Source of the DNA: Actinacidiphila bryophytorum
GTDB lineage: Bacteria > Actinomycetota > Actinomycetes > Streptomycetales > Streptomycetaceae
Assembly (NCBI RefSeq): GCF_016916835.1
Contig: NZ_JAFFIX010000012.1
Location: forward strand, 62,001-126,000
Length of the DNA stretch: 64,000 nucleotides
Direction: 5' to 3'
The position numbers were made by a program, and so were the translations under genes. Positions 1 to 8,445 of this stretch are shown piece after piece (positions within the stretch are counted from its first letter, which is position 1; every line of letters begins with the position of its first letter). The notes beneath the pieces are model-generated. The model made no database searches and had not been told where the DNA came from. It saw only the letters and a list, made by a program, of their open reading frames with translations.

Positions 1-159
1 CTGCGCCATCTCGGCTTCCAGCGCCCGGCCCTCGGGGCCGAACGTGCTGCACAGCACGCCGGAGTCGAGCACCCGCAGCACCGCCTCGCGCTCCTCGGCG
101 CCGATCGTCCTGCCGTGCGGATCGAGGACGGAGGGAAGGGGCCTGTCGCGTACGGGCAT
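1..159 (-). CDS. DegT/DnrJ/EryC1/StrS-family aminotransferase, N-terminal 53 residues (cut by window edge)
   Basis: The minus-strand frame from the ATG at 159 is open to the window edge. Its beginning, with LPSVLDPHGRTIGAEER followed by VLDSGVLCSTFGPEG, is typical of the N-terminus of PLP-dependent sugar aminotransferases of the DegT/StrS family. These transfer an amino group, usually from glutamate, to a keto-sugar or keto-cyclitol. The PLP lysine lies outside the window. An AGGA ribosome-binding sequence sits about nine bases before the ATG. The gene is divergent from the enolase-superfamily gene at 417 and shares its 257-bp control region. The family call is firm; the substrate cannot be told. 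Confidence 0.8.
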   Translation of the reverse strand, partial: MPVRDRPLPSVLDPHGRTIGAEEREAVLRVLDSGVLCSTFGPEGRALEAEMAQ

Positions 160-340
160 GACGGCGTGTCCTTTCTGCGCGGTGCGATTATGGCCTGGAC
201 CGGAAGTTACGTCGCACGGCGACGGGGCGTCAAGACACCTCCGCGCACCCGCCGACCGCTCCGGCGGGCACCGCCCGGCCAACTCTGCACCGCCGGGCCT
301 GATATGCCGCCCCGAGATCCTTGTCACCGCAGGCCCGGGG

Positions 341-362
341 AGTTACGGTCTAGACCGTAACT
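341..362. promoter_or_regulatory. Perfect 22-bp palindrome, probable operator
   Basis: The half-site AGTTACGGTCT is followed directly by its reverse complement AGACCGTAACT with no spacer. The core GGTCTAGACC is the core of GntR/HutC-type operators such as DasR sites, but the flanks (AC and GT in place of GT and AC) differ from the DasR consensus. It lies 54 bases before the TTG at 417 and 181 bases before the aminotransferase start, so it could control both divergent genes. No GntR gene is visible in the window. Confidence 0.6.
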
Positions 363-416
363 GGATGTCCTGGCCGGATCGCCTCCAGCCTCCGGCCGAA
401 GCGTCAGGAGCCGCGC

Positions 417-1493
417 TTGAGAATCGCCTCCGTCCGTACGCGTGTCGTCAGCGCCCCGTACGTGCGTCCCTTCGTCATCAGCAGCGGCAGCAGCCCGCAA
501 CTGGTCAGCCTCGTGGCCGAGGTGGAGTGCTCCGACGGGCTCACGGGCTACGGCGAGGCCTCCCCCATGACCGCCTTCACCGGCGACACGATGGCCGGCC
601 TCCAGGCGGCGATCGACGGGCACCTGGCCCCGGCGCTGGCCGGCCGCGACCCGCTCGACCTGGCAGGCGCGCACCAGGCGATGGACACCGCGATACGCGG
701 CCAGCACCTGGCCAAGGCGGCGCTGGACATGGCCCTGCACGACCTGGCGGGCCGCAGCGCGGGCTGGCCGGTGCACCTGCTGCTGGGCGGGCGGATCCGC
801 GAGAGCGTGCCCACCGCGTGGGTCGTGGGCCTGGGCACCCTGGACGAGATGGCGGCGGAAGCCGTCGACTACGCGGGCCGCGGCTTCACCCACATCAAGG
901 TCAAGGGCGGTGTGAACCCCGCCCTTGACGTGGAGCTGGTACGTGCCGTGCGTTCGGCGCTGCCCGCGGGGGTGGAACTGTCGCTGGACGCCAACGAGGG
1001 CTACGACGGCAACAGTGCCGCCCGCACCCTGCGCGCGATGGCCGACGCGGGGCTCGACCTGGTCGAACAGCCGCTGCCGCACTGGGACGTGGCGGGCCTC
1101 GCGGCGCTGCGCGGACAGGTCGGCGTACGGCTGATGGCCGACGAGAGCATGCAGTCCCTGCACGGAGCGCTCGACCTGATCCGCAGGGGCGCGGTGGACG
1201 TGCTGAACATCAAGATCCTCAAGGTGGGGGGGCTCTACCGGGCCCGCCAGATCGCGGCGCTCGCCGAGGCCGCGGGCCTCGCGGTGAAGATCGGCACGAT
1301 GCCCGAGCTGGGTGTGGCGACGCTGGCGGCGGTGCACCTGGCAGCCGCCCTCCCGCATGCCACGGTCCCGGCCGACCTGGTCGGCCCGCTGCTGGTGCAC
1401 GAGGAGCCGCTGGCGCCGTCGGCCTTCGCGTCCGCGTCGGGGGGCTGGGTGAAGGTGCCGACGGGGGCGGGGCTGGGGCACGAACTGGGGTGA
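417..1493 (+). CDS. Enolase-superfamily enzyme (mandelate racemase/muconate lactonizing enzyme family)
   Basis: A cytosolic 358-residue enzyme that should abstract the proton alpha to a carboxylate, helped by a Mg2+ ion. The expected active-site set is present: a Lys-x-Lys pair at 161-163 (KVK), metal ligands D191, E217 (VEQP) and D242 (ADES), and a lysine at 266 (NIK) on the opposite face of the barrel. This fits the muconate-lactonizing/dipeptide-epimerase/succinylbenzoate-synthase side of the superfamily. The TTG start is preceded by AGGAG at 406-410. The gene is divergent from an aminotransferase and convergent with a regulator and sugar transporter, so a role in sugar-acid or amino-acid-derivative catabolism is plausible. 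The substrate is unknown. Confidence 0.8.
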   Translation: MRIASVRTRVVSAPYVRPFVISSGSSPQLVSLVAEVECSDGLTGYGEASPMTAFTGDTMAGLQAAIDGHLAPALAGRDPLDLAGAHQAMDTAIRGQHLAKAALDMALHDLAGRSAGWPVHLLLGGRIRESVPTAWVVGLGTLDEMAAEAVDYAGRGFTHIKVKGGVNPALDVELVRAVRSALPAGVELSLDANEGYDGNSAARTLRAMADAGLDLVEQPLPHWDVAGLAALRGQVGVRLMADESMQSLHGALDLIRRGAVDVLNIKILKVGGLYRARQIAALAEAAGLAVKIGTMPELGVATLAAVHLAAALPHATVPADLVGPLLVHEEPLAPSAFASASGGWVKVPTGAGLGHELG

Positions 1494-1596
1494 GGGCAGT
1501 AGGAGCCCGCGGCCGGAACAGCTGCCGGGCGCGAGAGGGTCCAGGACCTCTGCGCGGAACCGGAGTCGAGGTGCGGCCCCGGAGGCGTACCCGGCC

Positions 1597-2838
1597 TCAG
1601 AGGCGTACGCGGAAGAGGGTGCGCGGGCGGCCCACCGCGGACTCCTCGCGCTGGCTGCCGATGGGTACGGCCAGGCCCGCGCGTTCCAGGCGCTTGAGCA
1701 CGCGGCGGGCGGTGCGCTGCTGTACGGCCAGGTGGTCGGCGACCGCCTGGGCCGTCACACCCTCATCGGGGCGTACGTCGACCAGTTCGCGCAACCTGCT
1801 GAGCGTCTGCACGTTCAGCCCGACCCGGCGGGCCAGCAGCGCCAGGCTCTCGGGCCCCGAGGGCACCGGAAGGTCCTGGCCGTCGTCCCCCGCGGCCGCC
1901 TCGATGACGATGTCCACGTCGTCCCGCATCGACACCACGCCGGCGACCCCGCCGAGCGAGGCCGCCCGGTTCACCGCCCGCCGGGCAAGCGACTCCGCCT
2001 CCGCGGCCGTACGCCCGAGGCCGAAGCCGACGTGGGCCGTGGCGTGCCGGGCGGCCAGCGCGTCGAGCAGCGGGAGCCGGGTGAAGTGCTCGCTGGCCTT
2101 CTCCAGCACCCCCCGGGTGGTGACCACCAGCCGCCGCCCGTCGGGCAGATGGGCCAGCGCGCCGCCGAGCACCGCGAGGTCCGCGGCGAGGTCGTCGTCG
2201 TCGGCCGGCAGGTCAACGATGCCCAGCGCCACCTGGGCGTCTCCGCTGTGCGCCGCCGCCGTCGCCAGCACCAGCGCCTGCAGGGTGTCGCGGATGGAGT
2301 GCCGGGAGGGCGCCAGGCGCACCGCGTGCATCTCGCTGTCGAGGGCGTTGAAGGCCGAGCCCAGGCAGGTGATGGCCACCCGGGTGCCCTTCCTGCTGCG
2401 GGCGTTCAGGTGGAAGTCCACCAGGTCCTGGCCGGTCAGGCCCGGCCGGTAGGGCAGCACGTGCACGTGCTCGGTGGGCAGCTTCGCCTCGGTCAGCGTC
2501 TCCAGGACCTCCGCCCGCTGGAGGGTGTCGATGGAGATACGGGACACGTCGTGCCCGAGCCGCAGCAGTTCCACCAGTGCCCGCAGCAACGTCGCCCCGT
2601 TGTACGGCACATACATCGCCGGGCGGTCCAGCAGCCCTTCCGCGTGGGCCAGTGCGTGCGGCACCACACCGGTGAAGAGCAGGCCGTCGACGTCGGACCT
2701 GGCGCTGCGCACCACGTCGAGGGCGTCGTCCTCGTGCCCGTAGGGCCGGGGCACCAGGCGTACGGTGCCGGAGCCGCGCCCGACGGCCAGCACCTTCTGG
2801 ACCAGGTCCTCGGGGCCGATCACCGCGACCGAGAGCAT
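1597..2838 (-). CDS. Transcriptional regulator of the ABC transporter operon, C-terminal winged helix-turn-helix
   Basis: A 413-residue protein. The last ~110 residues contain a helix-turn-helix (DEGVTAQAVADHLAVQQRTA, then VLKRLERAGLA) and should bind DNA. The N-terminal part looks like a Rossmann or periplasmic-binding-like ligand domain (AVIGPEDLV, LLFTGVVPHAL). A middle segment, GFGLGRTAAEAESLARRAV, resembles the turn seen in GGDEF/GTP-cyclohydrolase-III-like folds. It is the last gene of the operon, beginning two bases after the upstream permease stop, so it is probably the local regulator responding to a transported solute or nucleotide. I do not recognise a characterised relative. The ATG at 2838 was chosen because of the tight spacing; longer upstream reading lies inside the permease gene. 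Confidence 0.65.
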   Translation of the reverse strand: MLSVAVIGPEDLVQKVLAVGRGSGTVRLVPRPYGHEDDALDVVRSARSDVDGLLFTGVVPHALAHAEGLLDRPAMYVPYNGATLLRALVELLRLGHDVSRISIDTLQRAEVLETLTEAKLPTEHVHVLPYRPGLTGQDLVDFHLNARSRKGTRVAITCLGSAFNALDSEMHAVRLAPSRHSIRDTLQALVLATAAAHSGDAQVALGIVDLPADDDDLAADLAVLGGALAHLPDGRRLVVTTRGVLEKASEHFTRLPLLDALAARHATAHVGFGLGRTAAEAESLARRAVNRAASLGGVAGVVSMRDDVDIVIEAAAGDDGQDLPVPSGPESLALLARRVGLNVQTLSRLRELVDVRPDEGVTAQAVADHLAVQQRTARRVLKRLERAGLAVPIGSQREESAVGRPRTLFRVRL

Positions 2839-2840
2839 GT

Positions 2841-3740
2841 TCACCCCTTGATTCCGGTCATGGCGACGCTCTCCTGCACGTACCGCTGCCCGACCAGGTA
2901 GGCCAGGAAGATCGGTACGAGGGCGACGACCGAGCCGGCCAGCACCTGGTTGAGCGGCACGTTCTGCTGGTTCAGCGAGGCGATGCCGGTGGTGAGCGTC
3001 CGCATGTCCGGGCTCTGCCCGATCACCAGCGGCCACAGGAAGTCGTTCCAGTGCCACAGGAAGACGAAGATGCCGAGCGTCGCGAGGACCGGTTTGGTCA
3101 GCGGCAGCACGATGGACACGAAGACCCGCCACTCGGAGCAGCCGTCCAGCCGGGCCGCCTCGAACAGCTCGTCGGGCAGCGACTTGATGAACTGCCGCAT
3201 CAGGAACACCGCCTGGGCGTTCGCCAGCGTCGGCAGGATCAGTCCCCAGTAGGTGTCCACGCCGTTGGTCTCGGCGATCAGGATGAAGGTGGGCACCAGC
3301 GTGACGTGGTAGGGCACCATCACCATCGCGACGAAGGACCAGAAGATCGGCTCCTTGCCGGGGAAGCGCTTCTTGGCGAAGGCGTAGCCGGCCATCGAGG
3401 ACAGCAGCAGCACCATGACGACGGAGACGATCGAGTACACGCCGGTGTTCAGCGTCCAGCGCAGTACGTCCTGCGCGCCGAGGATCGTCGAGTACGCGCC
3501 CCCGTCGAGGTGCCAGGGCGTCAGGCTGCCGGGGAAGTGGATCGCCTCGGCGGGCTTGAGGGACAGGATCACCAGTGCGTAGAAGGGGAAGAGCGCGACC
3601 ACCGACATGACGGCGAGCACCAGGCCGCGCCCGGTCCTGCGCAGCAGCCTGCCGCGGTCGGCGCGGCGGCGGGCGGCGTCGGCGGAGGCCTGCACGCCCG
3701 GGCCGGTCCTGCGGGGGCGGGACTCGGTGACGACGGTCAT
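2841..3740 (-). CDS. Sugar ABC transporter permease, MalG/UgpE type
   Basis: A 299-residue integral membrane protein with about six transmembrane segments and the cytoplasmic EAA loop (ELFEAARLDGCSEWRVF, then VLPLTKP) through which the ATPase docks. It forms the transmembrane channel with the permease encoded just upstream. Its ATG overlaps the upstream stop by four bases (ATGA), a sign of translational coupling. No ATPase gene is nearby; in Streptomyces many CUT1 sugar importers share the MsiK ATPase, and I infer the same here. Confidence 0.88.
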   Translation of the reverse strand: MTVVTESRPRRTGPGVQASADAARRRADRGRLLRRTGRGLVLAVMSVVALFPFYALVILSLKPAEAIHFPGSLTPWHLDGGAYSTILGAQDVLRWTLNTGVYSIVSVVMVLLLSSMAGYAFAKKRFPGKEPIFWSFVAMVMVPYHVTLVPTFILIAETNGVDTYWGLILPTLANAQAVFLMRQFIKSLPDELFEAARLDGCSEWRVFVSIVLPLTKPVLATLGIFVFLWHWNDFLWPLVIGQSPDMRTLTTGIASLNQQNVPLNQVLAGSVVALVPIFLAYLVGQRYVQESVAMTGIKG

Positions 3741-4660
3741 GTGTCCCTCCCCAGGATCAGCCGCTGGATGAGCGCCACGACGAGGGTCATGACGAACAGG
3801 GCGAGGCCGATGGCACCGGAATAGCCGAAGTCCATGTATTTGAAGCCCTGTTCGTACAGATCGAATACGAGAGTGTAGCTGGCGTGCGCGGGGCCGCCGC
3901 TCGTCATCATGTAGACGGAGTCGAAGGCCTGGAAGGACATCGTCGTCTCGATGACGGCGAGGAAGAACAGTGCGGGCCGCAACTGCGGGAAGACGATGTA
4001 GCGGAAGCGCTGCCAGGGTCCCGCGCCGTCCATGGTGGCCGCCTCCTCCAGCTCGCGCGGCACGTTCTGCAGCGCGGCCAGCAGGATGAGCATGCCGTAG
4101 CCGAACCGGGACCACACCCCGACCAGCGCGAGCGCCGGGATGACCATCGTGGTGTCCTCGAGCCAGGCGGTGTGCCCCAGGCCCACCCAGCCCATGACCG
4201 TCGACCAGGGGCCGCCGGCCGAGAAGACCCAGCGGAAGATCGCACCGGTCAGGACCAGGCTGGTGATCACCGGGAGGAAGAAGATCGAGCGGAAGAAGCG
4301 CACCCCGCGGAAGCCCCGCCGGGTCAGCAGCGCCATCCCCAGCGACGCGGCGATCGTGGTCGGCACCGCGAACAGGGCGTAGAGCAGGGTGACTTTGAGC
4401 GCCGACCAGAACACCGGGTCGTGCCACAGGCGCCGGAAGTTGGCCAGGCCCCGCCACTTGGCGGAGCCGCCCACCTGGTAGTCGAAGAAGCCGAGCAGCG
4501 AGCCGGCCACTGCGGGGCCGAAGCGGAAGACCAGGAAGAGCGCGAAGCACGGCAGCACGAACAGCATGCCCGCCACCGCGTCGCGCCGCGCCAGCGGCGA
4601 GCGGCGGCGGCCCTCGGGCGGGGCGAGTCCCCGCTTGCGGACGGTCAGTTGGGTGGCCAC
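3737..4660 (-). CDS. Sugar ABC transporter permease, MalF/UgpA type
   Basis: A 307-residue membrane protein whose N-terminal basic segment (about residues 1-28) precedes six predicted transmembrane helices. The EAA motif is seen near residues 208-230 (ELEEAATMDGAGPWQRFRYI). It pairs with the following permease, which it overlaps by four bases, to form a CUT1-family importer channel. The gene begins 139 bases after the binding-protein stop, and that gap holds a GC-rich hairpin. Confidence 0.88.
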   Translation of the reverse strand: MATQLTVRKRGLAPPEGRRRSPLARRDAVAGMLFVLPCFALFLVFRFGPAVAGSLLGFFDYQVGGSAKWRGLANFRRLWHDPVFWSALKVTLLYALFAVPTTIAASLGMALLTRRGFRGVRFFRSIFFLPVITSLVLTGAIFRWVFSAGGPWSTVMGWVGLGHTAWLEDTTMVIPALALVGVWSRFGYGMLILLAALQNVPRELEEAATMDGAGPWQRFRYIVFPQLRPALFFLAVIETTMSFQAFDSVYMMTSGGPAHASYTLVFDLYEQGFKYMDFGYSGAIGLALFVMTLVVALIQRLILGRDT

Positions 4661-4765
4661 CCGGTTCCTCCTAGCTCGGTTCTTGGCTCGGTTCTTCCTG
4701 CGGGGCGCGGCGCCGACGGCGGGGCGGCAGGTCCGGCCCGCGCCGGTGAGGGCGCGGGCCGGGAC

Positions 4766-4783
4766 GCCGGCCGACGGGCCGGC
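4766..4783 (-). other. GC-rich hairpin between binding-protein and permease genes
   Basis: GCCGGCC and GGCCGGC are separated by a four-base loop, in the 139-bp gap between the solute-binding protein and the first permease. Such stem-loops commonly protect or attenuate the transcript so that more binding protein than permease is made. That role here is inferred. Confidence 0.4.
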
Positions 4784-4799
4784 CGGGACTCGCCGGGGG

Positions 4800-6038
4800 T
4801 CAGCCCGTCATGAACTTGGCTTCCTTGGCCGCGTCCCTGAGCGCGTCCTCTGGGGACTTCTTGCCGATCAGCGCGGCCTGGATCTCCGGGGCCAGCACAC
4901 CCATCACGTCACGCGCCTTCGGCACCAGCGGACCCACGTCGACCTGGTCCAGCGTCTTCTCCATCGCGCTCATCACCGGGTCGTCGGCGTAGAGGTCGTT
5001 GCCTGCCAGCGGGGAGAAGAAGCCGGCCTTCTTGTCGTAGGCGTCCATCTGCGCCTTGGCCGTCACGAAGTTGATCCACTTGGCCGCCGCGTCCTTGTCG
5101 CCGGCCTTCTTGAAGATCGACAGCCCGCCGACGGTTCCGTAGCCCACCTGCTTGACGTCCTTGAACTGCCCGACGACGTGGACGTTCTCCTTGCCCCAGT
5201 ACTGCTGGACGTCGCCCGGCAGGTGCTGCCAGCTGCACGCCACCTTGTTCTGCGCGATGCGGGTCTGCTCGATGTTGGGGCTGGTCTTGGTGATCGGCGC
5301 CTTCTCGACGTAGCCGCCGTCGACGAGCTTCTTGAGGAAGGTCAGCGCCTTGACGCCCGCCGGGCTGTCGAAGGTGACGGACTTGCCGTCCTTGCTGAAC
5401 ACGTCACCGCCGGCCTCCCACAGCAGCGGGTAGAAGCTGATGTTCAGGCTGCCGGTGGCGTCGCCGTTGTAGGTGGTGATGTCGTAGCCCTTGGCCTTGA
5501 ACTCCGGGGCCATCGCAAGCAGTTCGTCCCAGGTGGTGGGGTAGCGGGTCTCCCCCACCGCGTCGAACACCTTCTTGTTGCAGACCAGCGGCTCGGTGCT
5601 CATCAGCAGCGGGGCGTCCATGAGCTTGCCGTCCACGGTGGCCGCCTGGATCGCGGCGGGGCGGTACGCCTGCTTGGCCGCGGGGGTCATGTAGCGGTCG
5701 AAGGGCTCGATGTTCGGTGCGTACTTCGGGACCTGGTCGGGGATCAGATAGGCCACGTCCGGCCCCTTGCCGCCCGCGAGCGCGGTGGTCAGGGCCTCGT
5801 CGCGGTTGGCCCAGGGGAAGATCTCGACCTTGACGTCGTTCTTCGGGTTCGCCTTCTCGAAGGCCGCGACCTGCTCGTCCCAGTACGCGTGGTTCTGCTT
5901 GTCGTCCGCGATCACCGGATACGTCCACATCGTCACCGTGGACTTCCCGCTCCCGGAGTCCCCCGACCCGCCGCACCCTGCCAGCAGTGCACCGGCAACC
6001 GCCAGCGCGGTGGCGGCTATCGCGCTTCTGTGTCTCAT
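4800..6038 (-). CDS. Sugar ABC transporter substrate-binding lipoprotein (family 1 extracellular solute-binding)
   Basis: A 412-residue lipoprotein. A basic start (MRHR), a hydrophobic stretch and the lipobox LLAGC place the lipidated cysteine near residue 22, so the mature protein is anchored outside the membrane. The body carries family-1 binding-protein features, including VTMWTYPVI, an FEKANP segment after the first strand and a C-terminal PEIQAALIGKKSPEDAL. It should capture a sugar or oligosaccharide and deliver it to the two permeases downstream. The start at 6038 places the signal peptide at the N-terminus; a frame extending upstream to 6140 would bury it. The substrate cannot be deduced. 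Confidence 0.88.
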   Translation of the reverse strand: MRHRSAIAATALAVAGALLAGCGGSGDSGSGKSTVTMWTYPVIADDKQNHAYWDEQVAAFEKANPKNDVKVEIFPWANRDEALTTALAGGKGPDVAYLIPDQVPKYAPNIEPFDRYMTPAAKQAYRPAAIQAATVDGKLMDAPLLMSTEPLVCNKKVFDAVGETRYPTTWDELLAMAPEFKAKGYDITTYNGDATGSLNISFYPLLWEAGGDVFSKDGKSVTFDSPAGVKALTFLKKLVDGGYVEKAPITKTSPNIEQTRIAQNKVACSWQHLPGDVQQYWGKENVHVVGQFKDVKQVGYGTVGGLSIFKKAGDKDAAAKWINFVTAKAQMDAYDKKAGFFSPLAGNDLYADDPVMSAMEKTLDQVDVGPLVPKARDVMGVLAPEIQAALIGKKSPEDALRDAAKEAKFMTG

Positions 6039-6111
6039 CTGCGCTTCCTCGTCCTCTCCTGCCGTGACCCCGAGACGCCCGACCGCTGGGACAGCTGCCT
6101 TCCGGCCCGTT

Positions 6112-6128
6112 ATGAGCGCAGCTCTCAT
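6112..6128. promoter_or_regulatory. Imperfect 17-bp palindrome in the 5' leader of the binding-protein gene
   Basis: ATGAGCGCAGCTCTCAT is symmetric apart from one pair. It lies downstream of the predicted start point of the transporter operon and about 75 bases before the start codon, a position suited to a repressor that blocks elongation. Confidence 0.35.
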
Positions 6129-6166
6129 CAGGTCAACCATTTCAGCCTGGACCTTAATTGCCCTGG

Positions 6167-6195
6167 AGTCTGCGCTTGTCAGGGGTGAGTGTCAA
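6167..6195 (-). promoter_or_regulatory. Predicted housekeeping promoter of the sugar transporter operon
   Basis: Read on the minus strand, a perfect TTGACA (6195-6190) is followed after 17 bases by CAGACT (6172-6167), close to the streptomycete -10 consensus. Transcription would begin near 6160 and give a leader of about 120 bases. Confidence 0.5.
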
Positions 6196-6300
6196 TACCC
6201 ATGGGCGGTTCAAGGCACCACCATGGACTGTTCCTTACTTATGTCCAGTACCGAAACTCCTGGCGGCGTCCGCCTCCTGGCCAGGACGCGCCGGTTGCGA

Positions 6301-8127
6301 CTACGGGGTGGCGCCTGGGGCGTCCCGTTCTGTCAGGAGGGGGAGGTTCTTGGTCATGGACCTGTCCCACGTGCCGTCGTGGGACATCTTCTGCAGGGCC
6401 TTCCGCACGTCGTCCTCGATCGGGCTGAGCTTCGGCAGACCGATCCCGTAGTCCTCGTTGCTCAGCCTGAACCCGGCGAGTCTGAGGCTGCCGGCCTGCT
6501 GGTTGGCGTGCCCGGCCAGGTCCACGTCGTCTCCGGCGACCGCGTCGACCTCTCCGCTCGTCAGGGCGGCGATGCAGGCGTCGAGGCCGGGGCGCTCCGT
6601 GACGTCCGCACGGGTGGCCACGGTGGTGCTGACGGTGATGGTGGTGCTGCTGCCCGCCACCGTGCAGATCTTCTTGCCGTCCAGGTCGCCGCTGCTGCGG
6701 ATGTCGGTCGTGTCGTCACGGAGCAGGACGTCGAGGTGGGCGGTCAGGTAGGGGCCGACGAAGTCGACGCGTTTCGCGCGGTCCTGGGTGATGAGGTAGC
6801 TGCCGATGAGGAAGTCGGCCTTCTTGTTCTCCAGGAGGTCTTCACGCCCGCCGGCCGTCACCTCCGTCCAGCGGATGTCGCCGGGCCGGTAGCCGAGTTC
6901 GCGGGCTATGTAGACGGCAGTGTCCACCTCGACCCCCGCATACGTGCCGTCGGGATTCCGCGCGGCGAGACCCGGGTGACCGGTCGTCAGGCCGATGGTG
7001 ATCGTCTTTGCGGCCGTGGTGGCGCCCGTGGCCGCAGGGGCGGAGGCCGGCGTGCCCGACGGGCCCGCGGCCGCTCCGTGCTTCGGAGCGTCATCGGGAA
7101 GAAAGGCCCAGAGCGCCGAGCCGAGAGCTGCGACGGTGAGGGCGACGGCCAGCAGTCGGGCACGCCTGCCGCTGGGACGCCAACGCGTCGGCTGACCGGG
7201 GCGGGGCGGGCCGGGGCGAGCCGGACCACCTACCGGCGCGGGCGCGGCAGCAGGGCGGTTCAGCCGCACGGTGGTGGCGGACGCAGGCACCGGCGGGGCG
7301 GGGGGCGGCTCCAGCGCCTGGGCCAGCAGCCCGTCCAGGGCGGCGGCACCCGGACGCGCCCCGGACGCGCGCACCAGCGTCTGTATCAGCGCGGGCGCCA
7401 GCCGGCCCGCGTGGCGCGGTGGCGGGATGTCCTCGCCGAGTACGGCGGCGAGCGTCGCGAGGGCGTTGGCCCTGCGCAGCGGGTGGTGGCCCTCGACCGC
7501 GACGTACAGCGTCAGCGCCAGCGACCACAGGTCGGCAGCCGGCCCTCCCTCCCCGCCGCGCGCCCGCTCGGGCGCCATGTAGTCGGGGGTCCCGATCATG
7601 GACCCCTCGGTGGTCAGCGGGGACATCCCCTGGATTGCCGCGATACCGAAGTCGGTCAGCACCGGCGTACCGTCGCCTCGCAGCAGGATGTTGCCGGGCT
7701 TGATGTCCCGGTGCTGGATCCCGGCGGCATGCGCGGCCCGCAGGCCCGCCAGCACCCCGCGGCCGAGCGCCGCCGCCTCCTCCGGCCGGAGCGGCCCGGC
7801 AGCCAGCCGGTCCTGGAGCGACCGGCCCTCGACCAGTTCCATCACGATCCACGGGAAGGGGAAGTCGTCGCGGTCGATGACCTCGTGGACGGTCACCACG
7901 TTCGGGTGCTCGACACGCCCCAGCGCCTGCGCCTCGCGCAGCACGCGCGACCGCATCGTCATGGCCGTCCTGGCGTCGTGTTCCCCGAACCGGGGGTCGC
8001 GGGGGCGTACTTCCTTCAGCGCCACCTCCCGGTCCAGGAGCATGTCCCGTGCCCGCCAGACCCATCCCATGCCACCGCCGCCGAGCCGGTCCACAAGCTC
8101 GAAACGGCCATCGACGACGCGCGTCAT
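6301..8127 (-). CDS. Membrane Ser/Thr protein kinase with extracellular solute-binding (SBP_bac_3-like) domain
   Basis: A 608-residue receptor-like kinase. The N-terminal ~265 residues form a Hanks-type kinase: glycine loop LGGGGMG, VALKEV lysine, HRDIKPGN catalytic loop, DFG metal motif and a GTPDYMAPE activation-segment end. A Pro/Ala-rich linker and one transmembrane helix (LLAVALTVAALGSALWAF) follow. The outer ~220 residues resemble family-3 solute-binding proteins for amino acids (TIGLTTGHPGLAARNPDG, YRPGDIRW, DFLIGSYLITQDRA, FVGPYL, IEDDVRKALQKM). The kinase probably senses an extracellular amino acid or small ligand and phosphorylates cytosolic targets. The start at 8127 has GGGAGGGG upstream; an ATG 24 bases earlier is possible. 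The gene appears to be transcribed alone. Confidence 0.88.
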   Translation of the reverse strand: MTRVVDGRFELVDRLGGGGMGWVWRARDMLLDREVALKEVRPRDPRFGEHDARTAMTMRSRVLREAQALGRVEHPNVVTVHEVIDRDDFPFPWIVMELVEGRSLQDRLAAGPLRPEEAAALGRGVLAGLRAAHAAGIQHRDIKPGNILLRGDGTPVLTDFGIAAIQGMSPLTTEGSMIGTPDYMAPERARGGEGGPAADLWSLALTLYVAVEGHHPLRRANALATLAAVLGEDIPPPRHAGRLAPALIQTLVRASGARPGAAALDGLLAQALEPPPAPPVPASATTVRLNRPAAAPAPVGGPARPGPPRPGQPTRWRPSGRRARLLAVALTVAALGSALWAFLPDDAPKHGAAAGPSGTPASAPAATGATTAAKTITIGLTTGHPGLAARNPDGTYAGVEVDTAVYIARELGYRPGDIRWTEVTAGGREDLLENKKADFLIGSYLITQDRAKRVDFVGPYLTAHLDVLLRDDTTDIRSSGDLDGKKICTVAGSSTTITVSTTVATRADVTERPGLDACIAALTSGEVDAVAGDDVDLAGHANQQAGSLRLAGFRLSNEDYGIGLPKLSPIEDDVRKALQKMSHDGTWDRSMTKNLPLLTERDAPGATP

Positions 8128-8445
8128 CCTGCCCCTCCCACAGCCCTCCACGGTGCGTACGCCCGCAGTGATCGTGCGCTCACAGAATTATGGACCGGTA
8201 CGTCTGGGAGCCCGGTTGCAGGCGGGGAGCTTGTTCCGATTCCGGCAAGGGACCCGCGCACCCCGCCGCGGGCACCTGACATCCCGGATCGCAGTCCCCT
8301 GGGGCAGCCTCGTCGCCCACCGCGACCGACGCCTGTGCGACCGGACCGCCCGATGCGAGTCCTGCGGGGTGCCCCCGCGCCAGGTCCGGCGCCCTGCCCG
8401 GTGGCGTGGCGGAATGAGCGGGACGGTGGCCGCGTTGACGCCGGA
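8128..8445. other. Intergenic region between kinase and DksA-like genes
   Basis: These 318 bases separate divergent genes. The only structure noticed is a 10-bp direct repeat GGAATGAGCG at 8411 and 8443, the second copy covering the start codon of the next gene. The AT-richer patch around 8180-8192 is the likeliest promoter area. No small gene is supported. Confidence 0.4.

Noticed and set aside
341-362. A DasR site
   Set aside because: The ten-base core agrees but the flanks differ from the dre consensus on both arms, so another GntR-type protein is as likely.
417-1493. Specific naming as dipeptide epimerase or o-succinylbenzoate synthase
   Set aside because: Only superfamily catalytic residues are visible. 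Substrate-determining motifs could not be matched and no muropeptide or menaquinone genes are adjacent.
5767-8445. A long plus-strand frame running into the DksA-like gene
   Set aside because: It is antisense to the kinase gene; only the last 128 codons from 8446 have zinc-finger similarity.
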